Source: Zymoseptoria tritici IPO323 (Eukaryota; Ascomycota; Dothideomycetes; Mycosphaerellales; Mycosphaerellaceae). From it: 64,000 nucleotides of DNA. The stretch covers positions 186,001 through 250,000 of the forward strand of contig NC_018213.1 in assembly GCF_000219625.1 (NCBI RefSeq). The letters are read 5' to 3'. This document shows, one piece after another, positions 12,345 through 25,945 of this stretch. The notes under the pieces are model-generated. The model ran no database searches and was not told where the DNA came from. It saw nothing but the letters and a program-made list of their open reading frames with translations. The position numbers and the translations under genes were made by a program. The first letter of the stretch is position 1. Every line of letters starts with the position of its first letter.

Positions 12345-12776
12345 AATTTTGGTAGGTTTTTCCTCCTCTAGTAGGGAGATATAGAACGTAGGATAGATGT
12401 TTATCGTTTCCGGCAGTTCTAGCGTATACGCGACGTCGTTTACGACTCGCTTAATCCTATATAGGCCGACATACTTATAATCGAGCTTTTCCGACGGCCG
12501 GATAGACTTTAAATATTAAGTAGAGAGGTATATACGGTCGCTAACCTTATATATTGTCGCAGTTTTGCGAGCATTATAGTATCGTACGTATCTCTCCTAT
12601 AACGTAGCTAGTCTTTTATATAGCGTTTTCTATAGGCCGATTACTCTATACGCTATCTCCGCCGCACTAGGAGCTTTGCCCTCTAATTAGGGTAGGTCGG
12701 GCTATCTAGCGGCAATTAGATCGCGAACGTTATATACTTAGAATAGTATTACCCCTATTGTCGTATAAGCGCTATC
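12345..12776 (-). pseudogene. Chromovirus C pol end (integrase C-terminus), fragment
   Basis: This is the reverse complement of B positions about 17241-17690. It holds the end of the integrase and the linker that precedes the chromodomain. The rest of copy C pol lies at 19709-23955, separated by the B insertion whose TSD CTATC is at 12772-12776. It is RIP-mutated with stops in every frame. Confidence 0.85.
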
Positions 12777-12991
12777 TGTCACATCTGCCTCCGCCGAATA
12801 CCGACAATCGGCATCTAATCCCCTGCCTTAGCGGCATATGCACCCCTACTAAGGCCTTTTAAGCTCGTTTAAGCCAGATTGCGCCTGTATTATAAGGATA
12901 CGTAGAATCTCCTCCTTCCGAGGGAGTATCGAATCAAGTCTGTTCTAAAGTTATTTATACTGCTACTCTATTCTTAACTGCACCTTTTATA
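12777..12991 (+). repeat. Chromovirus B 5' LTR
   Basis: This 215-bp LTR is paired with 19494-19708. It differs from its partner at a modest number of sites, mostly transitions, as expected after RIP. Confidence 0.93.
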
Positions 12992-13025
12992 TACAATTCG
13001 ATCCTCCCTATAGCACGACGAATTA

Positions 13026-16000
13026 CTTCCGAGATAGCTTCGTCTCGTCCCGGCCTATTAGGGAGCAAGAGTACCCGTTGCTGTACGAACGAACCCGCTA
13101 ACGACCCGGAGACTATAGAAACCTCTACTTAGACTGCCGTTGGCGACGACGAAGACGCCGAAGGCGGGCCTAAAACCCCGGAAGAACCTATCGGACACTA
13201 GGATGCCGCTAACGAGGGCGAAGAAGAACCGGAGAACCCTCCACAGGAAGGAGACACCCTACCGGGGGGAGAAGAAGACGACATTAATAAACAAATCCGC
13301 AAGGAAGAGGCCGCCACCGCTAGACAGAAGCGCCTCCTCTAGCTTAGCCTTCTCTAGGTACGTAACAAGGCTATAAGGGACCGCATCGCCTAGGTATAGA
13401 ACGGATCTATCCCTACTGTCCTACCCGATGCCCTAGTTCGGCTATCTATCCCTAAGAACGCGCTCCTAAAGGCCCGGAATCCCCACATCTTCGAGGGAAA
13501 GAACCGCGCTAACTAGGAATAGTAGTAGGAAGATATTAACCGAGCAATTAACTAGGCTAGTATAGCTACCGACGAAGAAAAGATAAAATTCGCTAAAGAA
13601 TAGATAGCGAGACCCTAAAAGCAGTACTAGAAGTGCTACCTTCTCGACAAGGCACCTGTTCGGCTAATATAGAGCGACATATAGCTTATAATACTAGATT
13701 CTATAGGTACAAAAGACGAATGTACCTAAAGAGCTATAGACAACATTAAAGAGGCTAAACAGGGCAACAGGACCCTAACTAGGCTAATAAACTACCTAAA
13801 AGAATAGTAGGATAAGATTAGTTATACCGACATTCCTAGGATAATCTATAAATTTAAGGGAGCTCTTACCCCGGCGGTTAGAAACAGGCTCGAATAGAGC
13901 TAAGTTACCCTTACGACCTTCGTAGATGCAGAGGAACGAGCTAACATATCGTACCGATAGATATAGGAATTTAATAAAAAGCGCTTAGCAAAGACTTCCG
14001 TCGACGAAACTAACGGAAGGCGCCTAAATAAAAACAACAAGCCCCCGAGTAGGCCGAGAAGGGCTAAAACCCCCCCAAAGGCGGCTAATAAGGAGAAGTC
14101 GGCTACCGCCTGCTAGACATGTAGCAAAGAGGGCTACCGACGATAGGAATGCCCCGACAAGGACTAGTTAGGAAAAGGGAGAGCCCGCAGTAGATCTCCT
14201 CTAACCGCTGTAGGTTAAGTCTAGTACTTAGAGGCCTAAAGAAAGGCTACCGAGCTAGGAGGAATTACCTAAACTATAGGGGAAGGGCTAATACGCCTTA
14301 AAGTAGAGATGCAGGGCCTTAATAGGACTAAGACACTCTAAGCACTGCTTAATTACGGAGCGCAAAGTAACTTTATAGACGATATAGTAGCTAAAGAGCT
14401 AGGCCTAAGCCCCGAGTTAGGGTAAACGGCCTAATACGTAGTACTAAACGGCTAGAGGATAGCTATTTAGGGAAAATGCTACGTCCCGTTTAAAGTAACG
14501 GACACTTAAGGACATATAAGAGGATATATAGAAACCTTCGTAGTTAGAAGAATCTACGGGTTCTAACTAGTCCTCGGTATACCCTAGCTAGAACAATAGA
14601 ACCCGAGGGTAAACTTTATCTGTAAAAGCGTTACCTAGAAGGGGACGAAAGGTAGATAATAGAGGCCGGTTAGGCTCGTCTTACCTAAAGAGTTCTAGAA
14701 GGACGCCTCCGGCATCCCTTCGGGGCGCGTTTAGGCCCTTACTACTTAACGTATAGACGATACGCTAAAAGAACCGGAACTTCTAAGCAAATTCTTAGAT
14801 TTCGCGGACGTTTTCGTAGAAGGAAACGAGTCCCTTCTCCCTAAGACAGGGCCGAATAAGCTTAGCATCGACCTTAAAGAAGGCAAGGAGGCCCTGTACG
14901 GCCTATTATATAACCTCTCTATAATAGAACTAGAGACTCTGCGCAACTACCTCGCCGACAGCCTAGAGAAGGGGTAGATCCGCCCCTCGACCTCCCTAGC
15001 GGGGGTAGGCATCCTCTTTATAAAGAAAAAGGACGGTAGCCTACGTCTATACGTCGACTATAGGGCCCTTAATGCCGTTACTATTAAGAATAGACACGCC
15101 CTGCCCCTCGTCTAGGAATCGCTAGACTAGTTAGCGCCGGCAAAGTTCTTTACAAAGCTAGATATACAAGACGTGTACTATCGCATCCGAATTAAGGAGA
15201 GCGACTAGTAGAAAACTACCTTTCGGACGAGGTATAGCTACTTTGAGTACGCTGTAGTCCCGTTTAGGCTAACTAACGCCCTAGCAGTGTTCTAAGGATA
15301 TATAAACTACGCCCTCCGGGGCCTGCTAGACTACTATATTATAGTATACCTCGACGATATCTTAATATACTTACAAGACGCCGAAAGCTATAAGAAACAT
15401 GTTAGGATAGTCCTCGAGAGACTTAGAAGACACCGACTCTTTGCTAAACTATTAAAGTGCGAGTTCTTTAAGCAGCAAGTCGGCTACCTTAGGTTCGTAG
15501 TAACCCTAAAAGGGGTCGAAATAGAGGCGGAAAGGATCTAAGCTATCGCTAACTAGCCCCTTCCGGCCTTAGTTAGGGACATTTGCATCTTTATCGGATT
15601 TGCGAACTACTACTGCTAGTTTATTAAGGGATTCTCCCGCATAGCGGGCTTACTAAACCGCTTAATAGAGAGCGGCCTAAATAGTGCTAAAGGCGGACAC
15701 CGACAGAGAAAGGGGGAATTAGTTCCCCTCGAACTCCTACCTAACGTAGTGTAAGCATTCTAGTAGTTAAAGACTAGGTTTATTAAAGCGCCTATCTTAC
15801 GGCATTTCGACCTAAAACTGCCTATCCGCGTCGTAACAGATGCCTCCGGGTTCGCCGTCGGGGCAGTACTATCCTAACTGCATAAAACAGAGGGCAAAAT
15901 GCACTAGCACCTAGTAGCCTTCTTCTCTAGTAAGATAAACGCGGCCGAAAGGAACTATAATATATACGATTAAGAGCTTCTCGCTATAGTCGAGGCCTTT

Positions 16001-17870
16001 AAGTACTAGAGATACTACGTTAAGGGCGCTTTGTACTAAATTAAGGTCTTAACAGACTATTACAACCTAAAATAGTTTATAATAACTAAGCAACTAAGCC
16101 GAAGATAGGCAAGATAGGCAGAGCAGCTGTTAAACGTTAACTTCTATATAACGTACAACCCGGGGTCGCTTAATACTGCCGCGGACGGAGTAAGCAGACG
16201 CCTAGACCTAGAAGATAGGGACTACTTAGGACGGTGGATTAACGAAAGCGACAGTGCTCCTACATTAGACACCCTTCGGCACTAACTAGGTCTATCCAAG
16301 GGAATAACGGCCGAATCTAGCCCCGTTTAGTCTATAATAGTAGTTATAACCTACTATCTATAGCTCGCTAGGACCTACTATAGCAAAACGTATATAATAG
16401 CGAGTACTCTAATAGAAGAATTATTAGACTCCCTGCTAATTAATATAATACGCGAAAGCCTAAAACATAACCCTATAGTATTAATAGTCGAACTAGCTAT
16501 AAATAACCCGGATCCGCCGGAATAGACCTAAAGGTAGGCTATATAAGGCGAATTCCTCTTCTACGAACAGAAACTATACGTACCTGCGGGCCTAGTACAC
16601 CTAGCAGCTCTCTGCTAGTACTATAACGATCCCCTAGCTAGCTACTTTAGTTTTAAACGGACCCTAGAGCTATTATAACAGTCGTTCTACTAGCTAGATA
16701 TAAGAAAATACGTTAAGGACTACGTAAACAGCTACTAGACATACGACAGGGCGAAGCTACGGCGATATAGCCTATATAGAGAACTCTATACAGAAACTCT
16801 ACTAAACGGGCCCTAGAAGGACCTAATATTAGATTTTATTACTAATCTACCCCTAAGTACGTTTATAGGGCACATATACAACTTAATCCTCGTCGTTATA
16901 GACAGGTAGTCTAAAATAGCCTACTATATTCCCGTACAGAAAGACATTAATGCCGAAACCCTCGCGGAGGTCTTCCTAAGAGAAATCTTCTGCCTTTACG
17001 GAACTCCTAAGTTAATTACGTCCGATAGAGGACTAATCCTTATATCTAAGTTCTAGAGTACGCTCTACTACTACCTTAGGGTCCGAAGGGGCCTAAGCAC
17101 TATATACTACCCCTAAACGGACAGTTAGACGGAGCGTTAGAACCAAACGCTAGAGCAATACCTACGGGTGTACTACAACTACGAACAGGACGACTAGGCA
17201 TAGATGCTATCGGTAGCCGAATTCTCTTACAACGATAGCGTTTATGCGACAACAGGGGTAACACTATTCTAAGCATGTAACGTTCGCGATCTAATTGCCG
17301 CTAAATAGCCCGACCTGCCCTAATTAGAGGGCAAAGCTCCTAGTGCGGCGGAGATAGCGCACAGAGTAATCGGCCTGTAGAAAACGCTGTATAAAAGACT
17401 AGCTACGTTACAGGAGAGACACGCACGATACTATAATGCTCGCAAAACTGCGAAAACATATAAGGTTAGCGACCGTATGTACCTCTCTACTTAATATTTA
17501 AAGTCTATCCGGCCGTCGGAAAAGCTCGATTATAAGTATGTCGGCCTATATAGGATTAAGCGAGTCGTAAACGACGTCGCGTATACGCTAGAACTACCGG
17601 AAACGATAAACATCTATCCTACATTCTATATCTCCCTACTAGAGGAGGAAAAACCTACCAAAATTACTAAATAGGCCTAGAAGAGCCTAAAGAAGATCTG
17701 ATTAGAGGACCCCGACGTTTACGTAGTAGACAAGATCCTAAAGCGTAAGAAACAATACGGTAGATAGATATATAGGATCGCGTAGAAGGGTTAGCCCGCG
17801 TCTAAAAACACTTAGGAACCTACAACTTATATTAGCCCTACTACGATAAGAGCATTTAATAGAAGTATAG
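13026..17870 (+). pseudogene. Chromovirus gag-pol, RIP-inactivated
   Basis: Gag covers about 13026-14160 and ends in a CCHC knuckle (about 14100-14160) whose His codon now reads Tyr. The protease region is near 14340. RT covers about 15020-15500 with IVYLDDILIY intact at 15346-15375. RNase H covers about 15780-16200 and integrase about 16830-17400. A C-terminal chromodomain at about 17705-17860 has lost its key Trp codons: the WKG and TWEP positions read TAG. The chromodomain makes this a chromovirus, a group known to target heterochromatin. There are dozens of in-frame TAA/TAG codons, nearly all at expected Gln or Trp positions. Confidence 0.88.
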
Positions 17871-19493
17871 GAGGTACTAAGGACGGTAGACTAGTACGAT
17901 AGATATACAAACGCGTTATTATTTACTATTAAGGCCCAAAAGACACTAGTTAATACTACATAGACTCCTTAGTCCGGTTCCTAGTTACCTTAAAAAACTT
18001 TTCTCTACCTTAGAAGAATTTTACGGACCTAGTAAAATCCTAGGGGGGGGGATTAGGGGCCAAACGGGCCCCTAAGGACGACATTATTACACAACGAGAG
18101 ACAATCGAGCATAGTAAAGTTATTTTAATTCTATCTAATCTATAAGTTGCCAAGTCGTAGCAAAAAGAAACAACCCGGGCGTTACCGCGCCTATTAGTCC
18201 TAAAATAGGCCTAAAAGAGGCTAAAAGAGACAAAAGAAACACGAAAAAGCGCTTATATGCTTATTCCTTAGGCTCGAGGTCCCTAGAGAGGTCGTACTCG
18301 GTCGGACGGAGCACTCCCTCTACAATAGAGGCCTTCGAGCCCTTCTTAGCGCCTATATAGGTATAGACGGTGTCTAGAGCGGCCGAAAGGGCCTAAACGC
18401 GACGCCTTAGGCGGTCCTCGGTAGATCCTTAGGCTAGAATAAGTCGCTTGCGGAGGGTATCGGGCACTTCTTTACCCTGTTAGGGTTAGTAGGGCACTTT
18501 TAGGCAAGAAGGGACCTAAATACTTATAAGCTCCCTCTTTCGCTTTATAGCCTCCTTAGCGAGCAACTTCTCGCGCTTTCTAAGTATAAGCAGTCCCTTC
18601 TAGTCGAATTCGGCCTTGCCTTAGTATAGATAGAGGCCGTTAGCACCGGTAAAGGAGTTAAAGCGCCTAAAAGGGGGTTAACGGAGCTAAATAGACCTAA
18701 ACTAACTATATATACCCCTAAATGCGTACGTAGACTGCCTTATAGGCCGAACAAGCCGCCGTAGCTATCGCTTCGGTACTATCGGCGGTAATAGCGGCCT
18801 TACGGAGCGCATTAGCCCTCGTAATGTTACCTTTAACTAGTTCCGGCATCTTTTAACTATATTAGCCCCCGAAAGCCCTCTTTTTAACCCTATATATATA
18901 CCTAGAAACAATCGCGGTTAGAGCAATTATAACACTTTAGGTAATATTCGTCCTTATTATTAGTTGCCTACTTATCCGGCGATTCGCGCGTAAAGAGGTA
19001 GAACTAGGCTAAATCGGCCTTATTTAAGGGCTTATTAAGGTAGTTAACGTACGGATTGCCCTTAAAGATGCCGTTAGTAGCGAATTGCTTACGTTAGGTC
19101 GCGATAGAGGCGGGTTATATTATAATAGGCTCGTTCGGTCGCGGATAGGGTCGTTTAGTAAGAATAGCGGTTCTTCGATAAAATTCGCGGTCGTCCGGTA
19201 GAAGATAGGGCTAGAAGGGAACTAAACGCTACGTTAGCACTATATAGGCTACAAATGCCCCTTAGGGGGGCACTTTTAGACCTGTTTAGCTATTAGATAG
19301 GGTTAAGTTATAGTTACTAAGTCTGCACAAGGTTGTTAAAGAAGAGAAGAATTCGAGGGATCCGAGCCTAGGTTTTAAAGCCGCGGTGGACCCTAATTAA
19401 GGCCTTAGGCTATTAAACTTAGTAAACACTAAAAAGAATTTACTCGAGGTGAAACCGTTTAGAGCGCGACGCTCTACGCAAGGAGGGGGGCTA
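17871..19493 (+). other. Chromovirus B 3' region between pol and LTR
   Basis: About 1.6 kb without a sense ORF. It is the inverted counterpart of 5221-7031 and so carries the same coding-like antisense stretches, here on the minus strand. It contains a C/G-rich block near 18040-18085 and ends in the polypurine tract next to the 3' LTR. Confidence 0.6.
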
Positions 19494-19708
19494 TGTTACA
19501 TCTGCCTCCGCCGAATACCGACAATCGGCATCTAATCCCCTGCCTTAGCAGCATATGTACCCCTACTAAGGCCTTTTAAGCTCGTTTAAGCTAGATTGCG
19601 CCTGTATTATAAGGATACGTAGAATCTCCTCCTTCCGAGGGAGTATCGAATCGAGTCTGTTCTGAAGTGATTCATACTGCTACTCTATTCTTAACTGCAC
19701 CTTTTACA
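19494..19708 (+). repeat. Chromovirus B 3' LTR
   Basis: This 215-bp LTR is followed directly by the TSD CTATC (19709-19713) and by the resumption of copy C pol. Confidence 0.93.
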
Positions 19709-22700
19709 CTATCGTTATAAGAGAATTCGGCTACCGATAGCATCTATGCCTAGTCGTCCTGTTCGTAGTTGTAGTACACCCGTAGGTATTGCTCTAGCGT
19801 TTGGTTCTAACGCTCCGTCTAACTGTCCGTTTAGGGGTAGTATATAGTGCTTAGGCCCCTTCGGACCCTAAGGTAGTAGTAGAGCGTACTCTAGAACTTA
19901 GATATAAGGATTAGTCCTCTATCGGACGTAATTAACTTAAGAGTTCTATAAAGGCGGAAGATTTCTCTTAGGAAGACCTCCGCGAGGGTTTCGGCATTAA
20001 TGTCTTTCTGTACGGGAATATAGTAGGCTATTTTAGACTACCTGTCTATAACGACGAGGATTAAGTTGTATATGTGCCCTATAAACGTACTTAGGGGTAG
20101 ATTAGTAATAAAATCTAATGTTAGGTCCTTCTAGGGCCCGTTTAGTAGAGTTTCTGTATAGAGTTCTCTATATAGGCTATATCGCTGTAGCTTCGCCCTG
20201 TCGTATGTCTAGTAGCTGTTTACGTAGTCCTTAACGTATTTTCTTATATCTAGCTAGTAGAACGACTATTATAATAGCTCTAGGGTCCGTTTAAAACTAA
20301 AGTAGCTAGCTAGGGGATCGTTATAGTACTAGCAGAGAGCTGCTAGGTGTACTAGGCCCGCAGGTACGTATAGTTTCTGTTCGTAGAAGAGGAATTCGCC
20401 TTATATAGCCTACCTTTAGGTCTATTCCGGCGGATCCGGGTTATTTATAGCTAGTTCGACTATCGATACTATAGGGTTATGTTTTAGGCTTTCGCGTATT
20501 ATATTAATTAGCAGGGAGTCTAATAATTCTTCTATTAGAGTACTCGCTATTATATACGTTTTGCTATAGTAGGTCCTAGCGAGCTATAGATAGTAGGTTA
20601 TAACTACTATTATAGACTAAACGGGGCTAGATTCGGCCGTTATTCCCTCGGACAGACCTAGTTAGTGCCGAAGGGTATCTAATGTAGGAGCACTGTCGCT
20701 TTCGTTAATCCACCGTCCTAAGTAGTCCCTATCTTCTAGGTCTAGGCGTCTGCTTACTCCGTCCGCGGCAGTATTAAGCGACCCCGGGTTGTACGTTATA
20801 TAGAAGTTAACGTTTAACAGCTGCTCTGCCTATCTTGCCTATCTTCGGCTTAGTTGCTTAGTTGTTATAAACTATTTTAGGTTATAATAGTCTATTAAGA
20901 CCTTAATTTAGTGCGAAGCGCCCTTAACATAGTATCTCTAGTACTTAAAGGCCTCGACTATAGCGAGAAGCTCTTAATCGTATATATTATAGTTCCTTTC
21001 GGCCGCGTTTATCTTACTAGAGAAGAAGGCTACTAGGTGCTAGTACATTTTGCCCTCCGTTTTATATAGTTAGGATAGTACTACTCTAATAGCGAACCTA
21101 GAGGCATCTATTACGACGCGGATAGGTAGTTTTAGGTCGAAATGCCGTAAGATAGGCACTTTAATAAACCTAGTCTTTAACTACTAGAATGCTTATACTA
21201 CGTTAGGTAGGAGTTCGAGGGGAACTAATTCCTCCTTTCTCTATCGGTGTCCGCCTTTAGCACTATTTAGGCCTCTCTCTATCTAGCGGTTTAGTAGGCT
21301 AGCTATACAGGAGAATCCCTTAATAAACTAGTAGTAGTAGTTCGCAAATCCGATAAAGATGCGAATATCCCTAACTAAGGCCGGAAGGGGCTAGTTAGCG
21401 ATAGCTTAGATCCTTTCTGCCTCTATTTCGACCCCTTTTAGGGTTACTACGAACCTAAGGTAGCCGACTTGCTGCTTAAAGAACTCGCACTTTAATAATT
21501 TAGCAAAGAGTCGGTGTCTTCTAAGTCTCTTAAGGACTATCCTAACGTGTTTCTTATAGCTTTTGGCGTCTTGTAAGTATATTAAGATATCGTCGAGGTA
21601 TACTATAATATAGTAGTCTAGCAGGCCCCGGAGGGCGTAGTTTATATATCCTTAGAACACTGCTAGGGCGTTAGTTAGCCTAAACGGGACTACAGCGTAC
21701 TTAAAGTAGCTATACCTCGTCCGAAAGGTAGTTTTCCACTAGTCGCTCTCCTTAATTCGGATGCGATAGTACGCGTCTCGTATATCTAGCTTTATAAAGA
21801 ACTTTACTAACGCTAACTAGTCTAGCGATTCCTAGACGAGGGGTAGGGCGTATCTATTCTTAATAGTAACGGTATTAAGGGCCCTATAGTCGACGTATAG
21901 ACGTAGGCTACCGTCCTTTTTCTTTATAAAGAGGATACCTATCCCTACTAGGGAGGTCGAAGGGCGGATCTACCCCTTCTCTAGGCTGTCGGCGAGGTAG
22001 TTACGTAGAGTCTCTAGTTCTATTATAGAGAGGTTATATAATAGGCCGTACGGGGCCTCCTTACCTTCTTCGAGGTCGATGCTAAGCTTATTCGGCCCCG
22101 TCTTAGGGAGAAGGGACTCGTTTCCTTCTACGAAAACGTCCGCGAAATCCGAGAATTCGCTTAGAAGTTCTGGTTCTTTTAGCGTATCGTCTATACATTA
22201 AGTAGTAAGGGCCTAAACGCGCCCCGAAGGGATGCCGGAGGCGTCCTTCTAGAACTCTTCGGGTAAGACGAGCCTAACCGGCCTCTATTATCTACCTTTC
22301 GTCCCCTTCTAGGTAACGCTTTTACGGATAAAGTTTACCCTCGGGTTCTATCGTTCTAGCTAGGGTATACCGAGGACTAGTTAGAACCCGTAGATTCTTC
22401 TAACTACGAAGGTTTCTATATATCCTCTTATATGTCCTTAAGTGTCCGTTACTTTAAACGGGACGTAGCATTTTCCCTAAATAGCTATCCTCTAGCCGTT
22501 TAGTACTACGTATTAGGCCGTTTACCCTAACTCGGGGCTTAGGCCTAGCTCTTTAGCTACTATATCGTCTATAAAGTTACTTTGCGCTCCGTAATTAAGT
22601 AGTACTTAGAGTGTCTTAGTCCTATTAGGACCCTATATCTCTACTTTAAGGCGTATTAGCCCTTCCCCTATAGTTCGGGTAATTCCTCCTAGCTCGGTAG

Positions 22701-23955
22701 CCTTTCTTTAGGCCTCTAAGTACTAGACTTAACCTATAGCGATTAGAGGAGATTTACTACGGGCTCTCTCTTTTCCCGACTAGTCCTTATTAGGGCATTC
22801 CTAGCGTCGGTAGCCCTCTTTACTATATATCTAGTAGGCGGTAGCCGACTTCTCCTCCTTAGCCGCCTTCGGGGGGGTTTTAGGCCTTCTCGGCCTACTT
22901 AGGAGCTTATTGTTTTTGTTTAGGCGCCTTCTATTAGTTTCGTCGACGGAAGTCTTTACTAAGCGCTTTATATTAAATTCCTATATCTGTCGGTACGATA
23001 TATTAGCTCGTTCCTCCGTATCTATAAGGGTCGTAAGGGTAACTTAGCCCTATTCGAGCCTATTTCTAACCGCCGGGGTAAGAGCTCCCTTAAATTTATA
23101 GATTATCCTAGGAATATCGGTACAACCGATCTTATCCTACTATTCTTTTAGGTAGTTTATTAGCCTAGTTAGGGTCCTATTGCCCTATTTAGCCTCTTTA
23201 ATGTTGTCTATAGCTCTTTAGGTACGTTCGTCTTTTGTACCTATAGAATCTAGCATTACGAGCTATATGTCGCTCTATATTAGCCGAATAGGTACCTTAT
23301 CGAGAAGGTAGCGCCTCTAGTACTACTTTTAGGGTCTCGCTATCTATTCTTTAGCGAATTCTATCTTTTCTTCGTCGGTAGCTATACTAGCCCGGTTAAT
23401 TGCTTAGTTAATATCTTCCTACTACTATTCCTAGTCGGCGCGGTTCTTTCCCTCGAAGATATAGGGATTCCGGGCCTTTAGGAGCGCGTTCTTAGGGATA
23501 GATAGCTGAACTAGGGCATCGGGTAGGACAGTAGGGATAGATCCGTTCTATACCTAGGCGATACGGTCCCTTATAGCCTTATTACGTACCTAGAGAAGGC
23601 TAAGCTAGAGGAGGCGCTCCTATCTAGTAGTAGCGGCCTCTTCCTTATAGATTTGTTTATTAATGTCGTCTTCTTCTCCCTTAGGTAGAGTGTCTTCTTC
23701 CTATATAGGGTTCTCCGGTTCTTCTTCGCCCTCGTTAGTAGCATCCTAGTACCCGATAGGTTCTTCCAGGTTTTTAGGCCCGCCTTCGGCGTCTTCGTCG
23801 TCGCTAACGGTAGTCTAAGTAGAGGTTTCTATAGTCTCCGGGTCGTTAGCGGGTTCGTTCGTACGGCGACGGGTACTCTTGCTCCCTAATAGGCCGGGAC
23901 GAGACGAAGCTATCTCGGAAGTAATTCGTCGTACTATAGGAAGGATCGAATCGTA
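19709..23955 (-). pseudogene. Chromovirus C gag-pol main part, RIP-inactivated
   Basis: This is the reverse complement of B positions about 12992-17240, with gag at the right end and the integrase middle at the left end. It has the same domain content as copy B, including the RT active-site region at about 21580-21610. It is broken by many stops and interrupted at its left end by copy B. Together with 12345-12776 it makes up the whole gag-pol of copy C. Confidence 0.87.
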
Positions 23956-24170
23956 TATAAAGGATGTAGTTAAGAATAGAGTAGTAGTATAAATTACTTT
24001 AGAACAGACTTAATTCGATACTCTCTTAGAAGGAGGAGATTCTACGTATCCTTATACCTCGGGCGTAATCTAGCTTAAACGAGCCTAAAAGGCCTTAGTA
24101 GGGGTATATATGCCGCTAAGGTAGGGGATTAGATACCGATTGTCGGTATTCGGCGGAGGTAGATATAATA
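23956..24170 (-). repeat. Chromovirus C 5' LTR
   Basis: This 215-bp LTR is paired with 5006-5220 and followed by the TSD CTACT (24171-24175), at which Copia coding sequence resumes. It is more AT-mutated than the B LTRs. Confidence 0.92.
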
Positions 24171-25945
24171 CTACTTCGCATCCGATATTAGCGATAATAG
24201 CCTACGATTATTCCTTACTAAGGAAGCGACCGAAGAAGCCGGATCTAATATCGCCGTCGATACCGAGAACTACTTCGAAGTCGAACTCGACCTTACCGGC
24301 TAAAAGTAGATAAAAACGGAACCTTAAACCGACGAGAAACTATAGCTAGAACTAGCGCTACTAAGCGATATAGTAAAAATTTAACTGTCCTCGGATAACC
24401 CTATCGAACTAAAGTCCTATAAGGATGTCGAGAAGAATTAGTACGAAGCTAAATAGGTTACCGCGATAGTAGACGAATACTTATTACTAATCGAGAACGC
24501 TACCTAGGAACTCGTCGACGAGGCCTTACTACCCGCGTACAAACGCGCCCTTTTAGGGAAATAGGTATTTAAGGTTAAACGCGATAATAAGGGAAACGTC
24601 TACCGTTTTAAGGTAAGATAGGTTGTTCGCGGCTTCGAATAAGAAGAAGGTATCGATTTTAACGAGACCTTTACGTTAGTCGTAAAGCTAATAAGCTACA
24701 AAATGCTCTTCGCCCTCGCCTTAATTAACGGTTAGAAGGTTTATTAAATAGACGTAAAAATAGTGTTCCTTTACGGAAAGATCGATAAAGAAGTCTACGT
24801 ACGACTACCTCCCGGCTATAAATAGGAAGGAAAGGTCTATAAGCTAAACAAGGCCCTCTACGGACTTAAATAAGCACCGAGGATATAGTACTAGACACTT
24901 AAGACTACGCTAAAAGATATAGGCTTTACACCCTACTAATACGACAACGTAGTATTCTCCGACGGTACTACGTACCTCCTCGCCTACGTCGACGACCTCC
25001 TAATTGCTAGACCTAACCTAGATCGAATTAAATTATTAAAGGAAAGCCTTTTAAAGCGCTTTAAGATAACTAATATAGACGAGTATAATTACTTCCTCGG
25101 AATCGCGGTTAGTCGAAACGGTAATAAGATCCGACTTAGTTAAGAAACGTACTTTAAGCAAATGCTCGAGAAGTTTAAGATAACTATAGCTAACGCCTAA
25201 TTAACGCCTATTCGGACGGACATTAAGTACGAGCCACCGCTAAAAGACTACGTCTACCTAAACGAGCAACGAAAGTAGTACTAATCCGCCGTCGGATTAT
25301 TAATGTACGGAATGCTCGGAACACGTCCCGACCTCGTATACGCTATATTAGTCGCTAGCCGTTTCTATTATAATCCTATAAAACAATACGCGGAACTAGT
25401 ATAACGTATCTTCCGGTACATTAAAGGATTAGTTAACCGCGCCCTAGAATTTAACGGAACCGACCTATTTAGAGGCTATACCGACGCTAAATTCGTAGGT
25501 AATCCCTTTATAAGTAAGTTAGTCGGGGGTTATATATTTATGCTCGGTAGCTCTACTATTAGCTAGTTATCGAAGAAACAAACTACCGTCGTACTATTAA
25601 TAGCGGAAGCCGAATACACCGCTCTATACTACGCGGGTAAAGAAGTAGCCTAGCTAAAGGATATACTAATATACTTCGGCTTACTATACGGTAGCAATCC
25701 GGTCCTTATTTACGTCGATAATTAAAGCGCTATCGCTATCGCTAAGAATCCTAAGTACTATAACCGAACGAAGTACATTCGCGTATAGTTCTACTTTATT
25801 CGATAGCTTATCGAAGACGAGCGAGTCGAGGTATAGTATATCCCTAGCATTTACTAAGTTACTAATATCCTTACGAAGGCACTCGCCCTAGGCAAATTTA
25901 ACCGGCAATTATCCGCGCTCGGAATAATAACGACGGCAATTAATT
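24171..25945 (+). pseudogene. Copia reverse transcriptase-RNase H, RIP-inactivated 3' part
   Basis: The frame of Copia pol resumes after chromovirus C and runs to a stop near 25945. The RT region (about 24560-25300) includes the YVDD active site at about 24985-24997 and the Copia-typical LYGLKQAPR region, whose Gln codon is now TAA. RNase H follows (about 25300-25900) with recognisable YTDAKFVG, AEAEYTAL and VDNQSAI-like stretches, the Gln codon of the last also being TAA. Stops are TAA/TAG at Gln or Trp positions. Confidence 0.88.

Larger units (their letters stand above)
12777..19708 (+). mobile_element. Ty3/Gypsy chromovirus copy B, full length
   Basis: This 6,932-bp element has LTRs at 12777-12991 and 19494-19708 (215 bp each, TGTYACATCTGCC...TTTTACA) and the TSD CTATC at 12772-12776 and 19709-19713. 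A purine tract AAGGAGGGGGG precedes the 3' LTR. Gag-pol occupies about 13026-17870 in the order gag, protease, RT, RNase H, integrase, chromodomain. It is inserted head-on into copy C of the same family. RIP-type stops are frequent, so the element is defective, although its RT keeps YLDD. Confidence 0.93.
5006..24170 (-). mobile_element. Ty3/Gypsy chromovirus copy C, interrupted twice
   Basis: This is a full-length minus-strand element. Its 215-bp LTRs are at 23956-24170 (5') and 5006-5220 (3'), and its TSD CTACT is at 5001-5005 and 24171-24175. Removing the LINE with one TSD copy (7032-12330) and chromovirus B with one TSD copy (12777-19713) leaves about 6.93 kb, equal to copy B. The order along the minus strand is 5' LTR, gag-pol 23955-19709, the B insertion, pol end 12776-12345, the LINE insertion, 3' region 7045-5221, 3' LTR. 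It is inserted in Copia pol between integrase and reverse transcriptase. It is RIP-degenerate and inactive. Confidence 0.92.
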
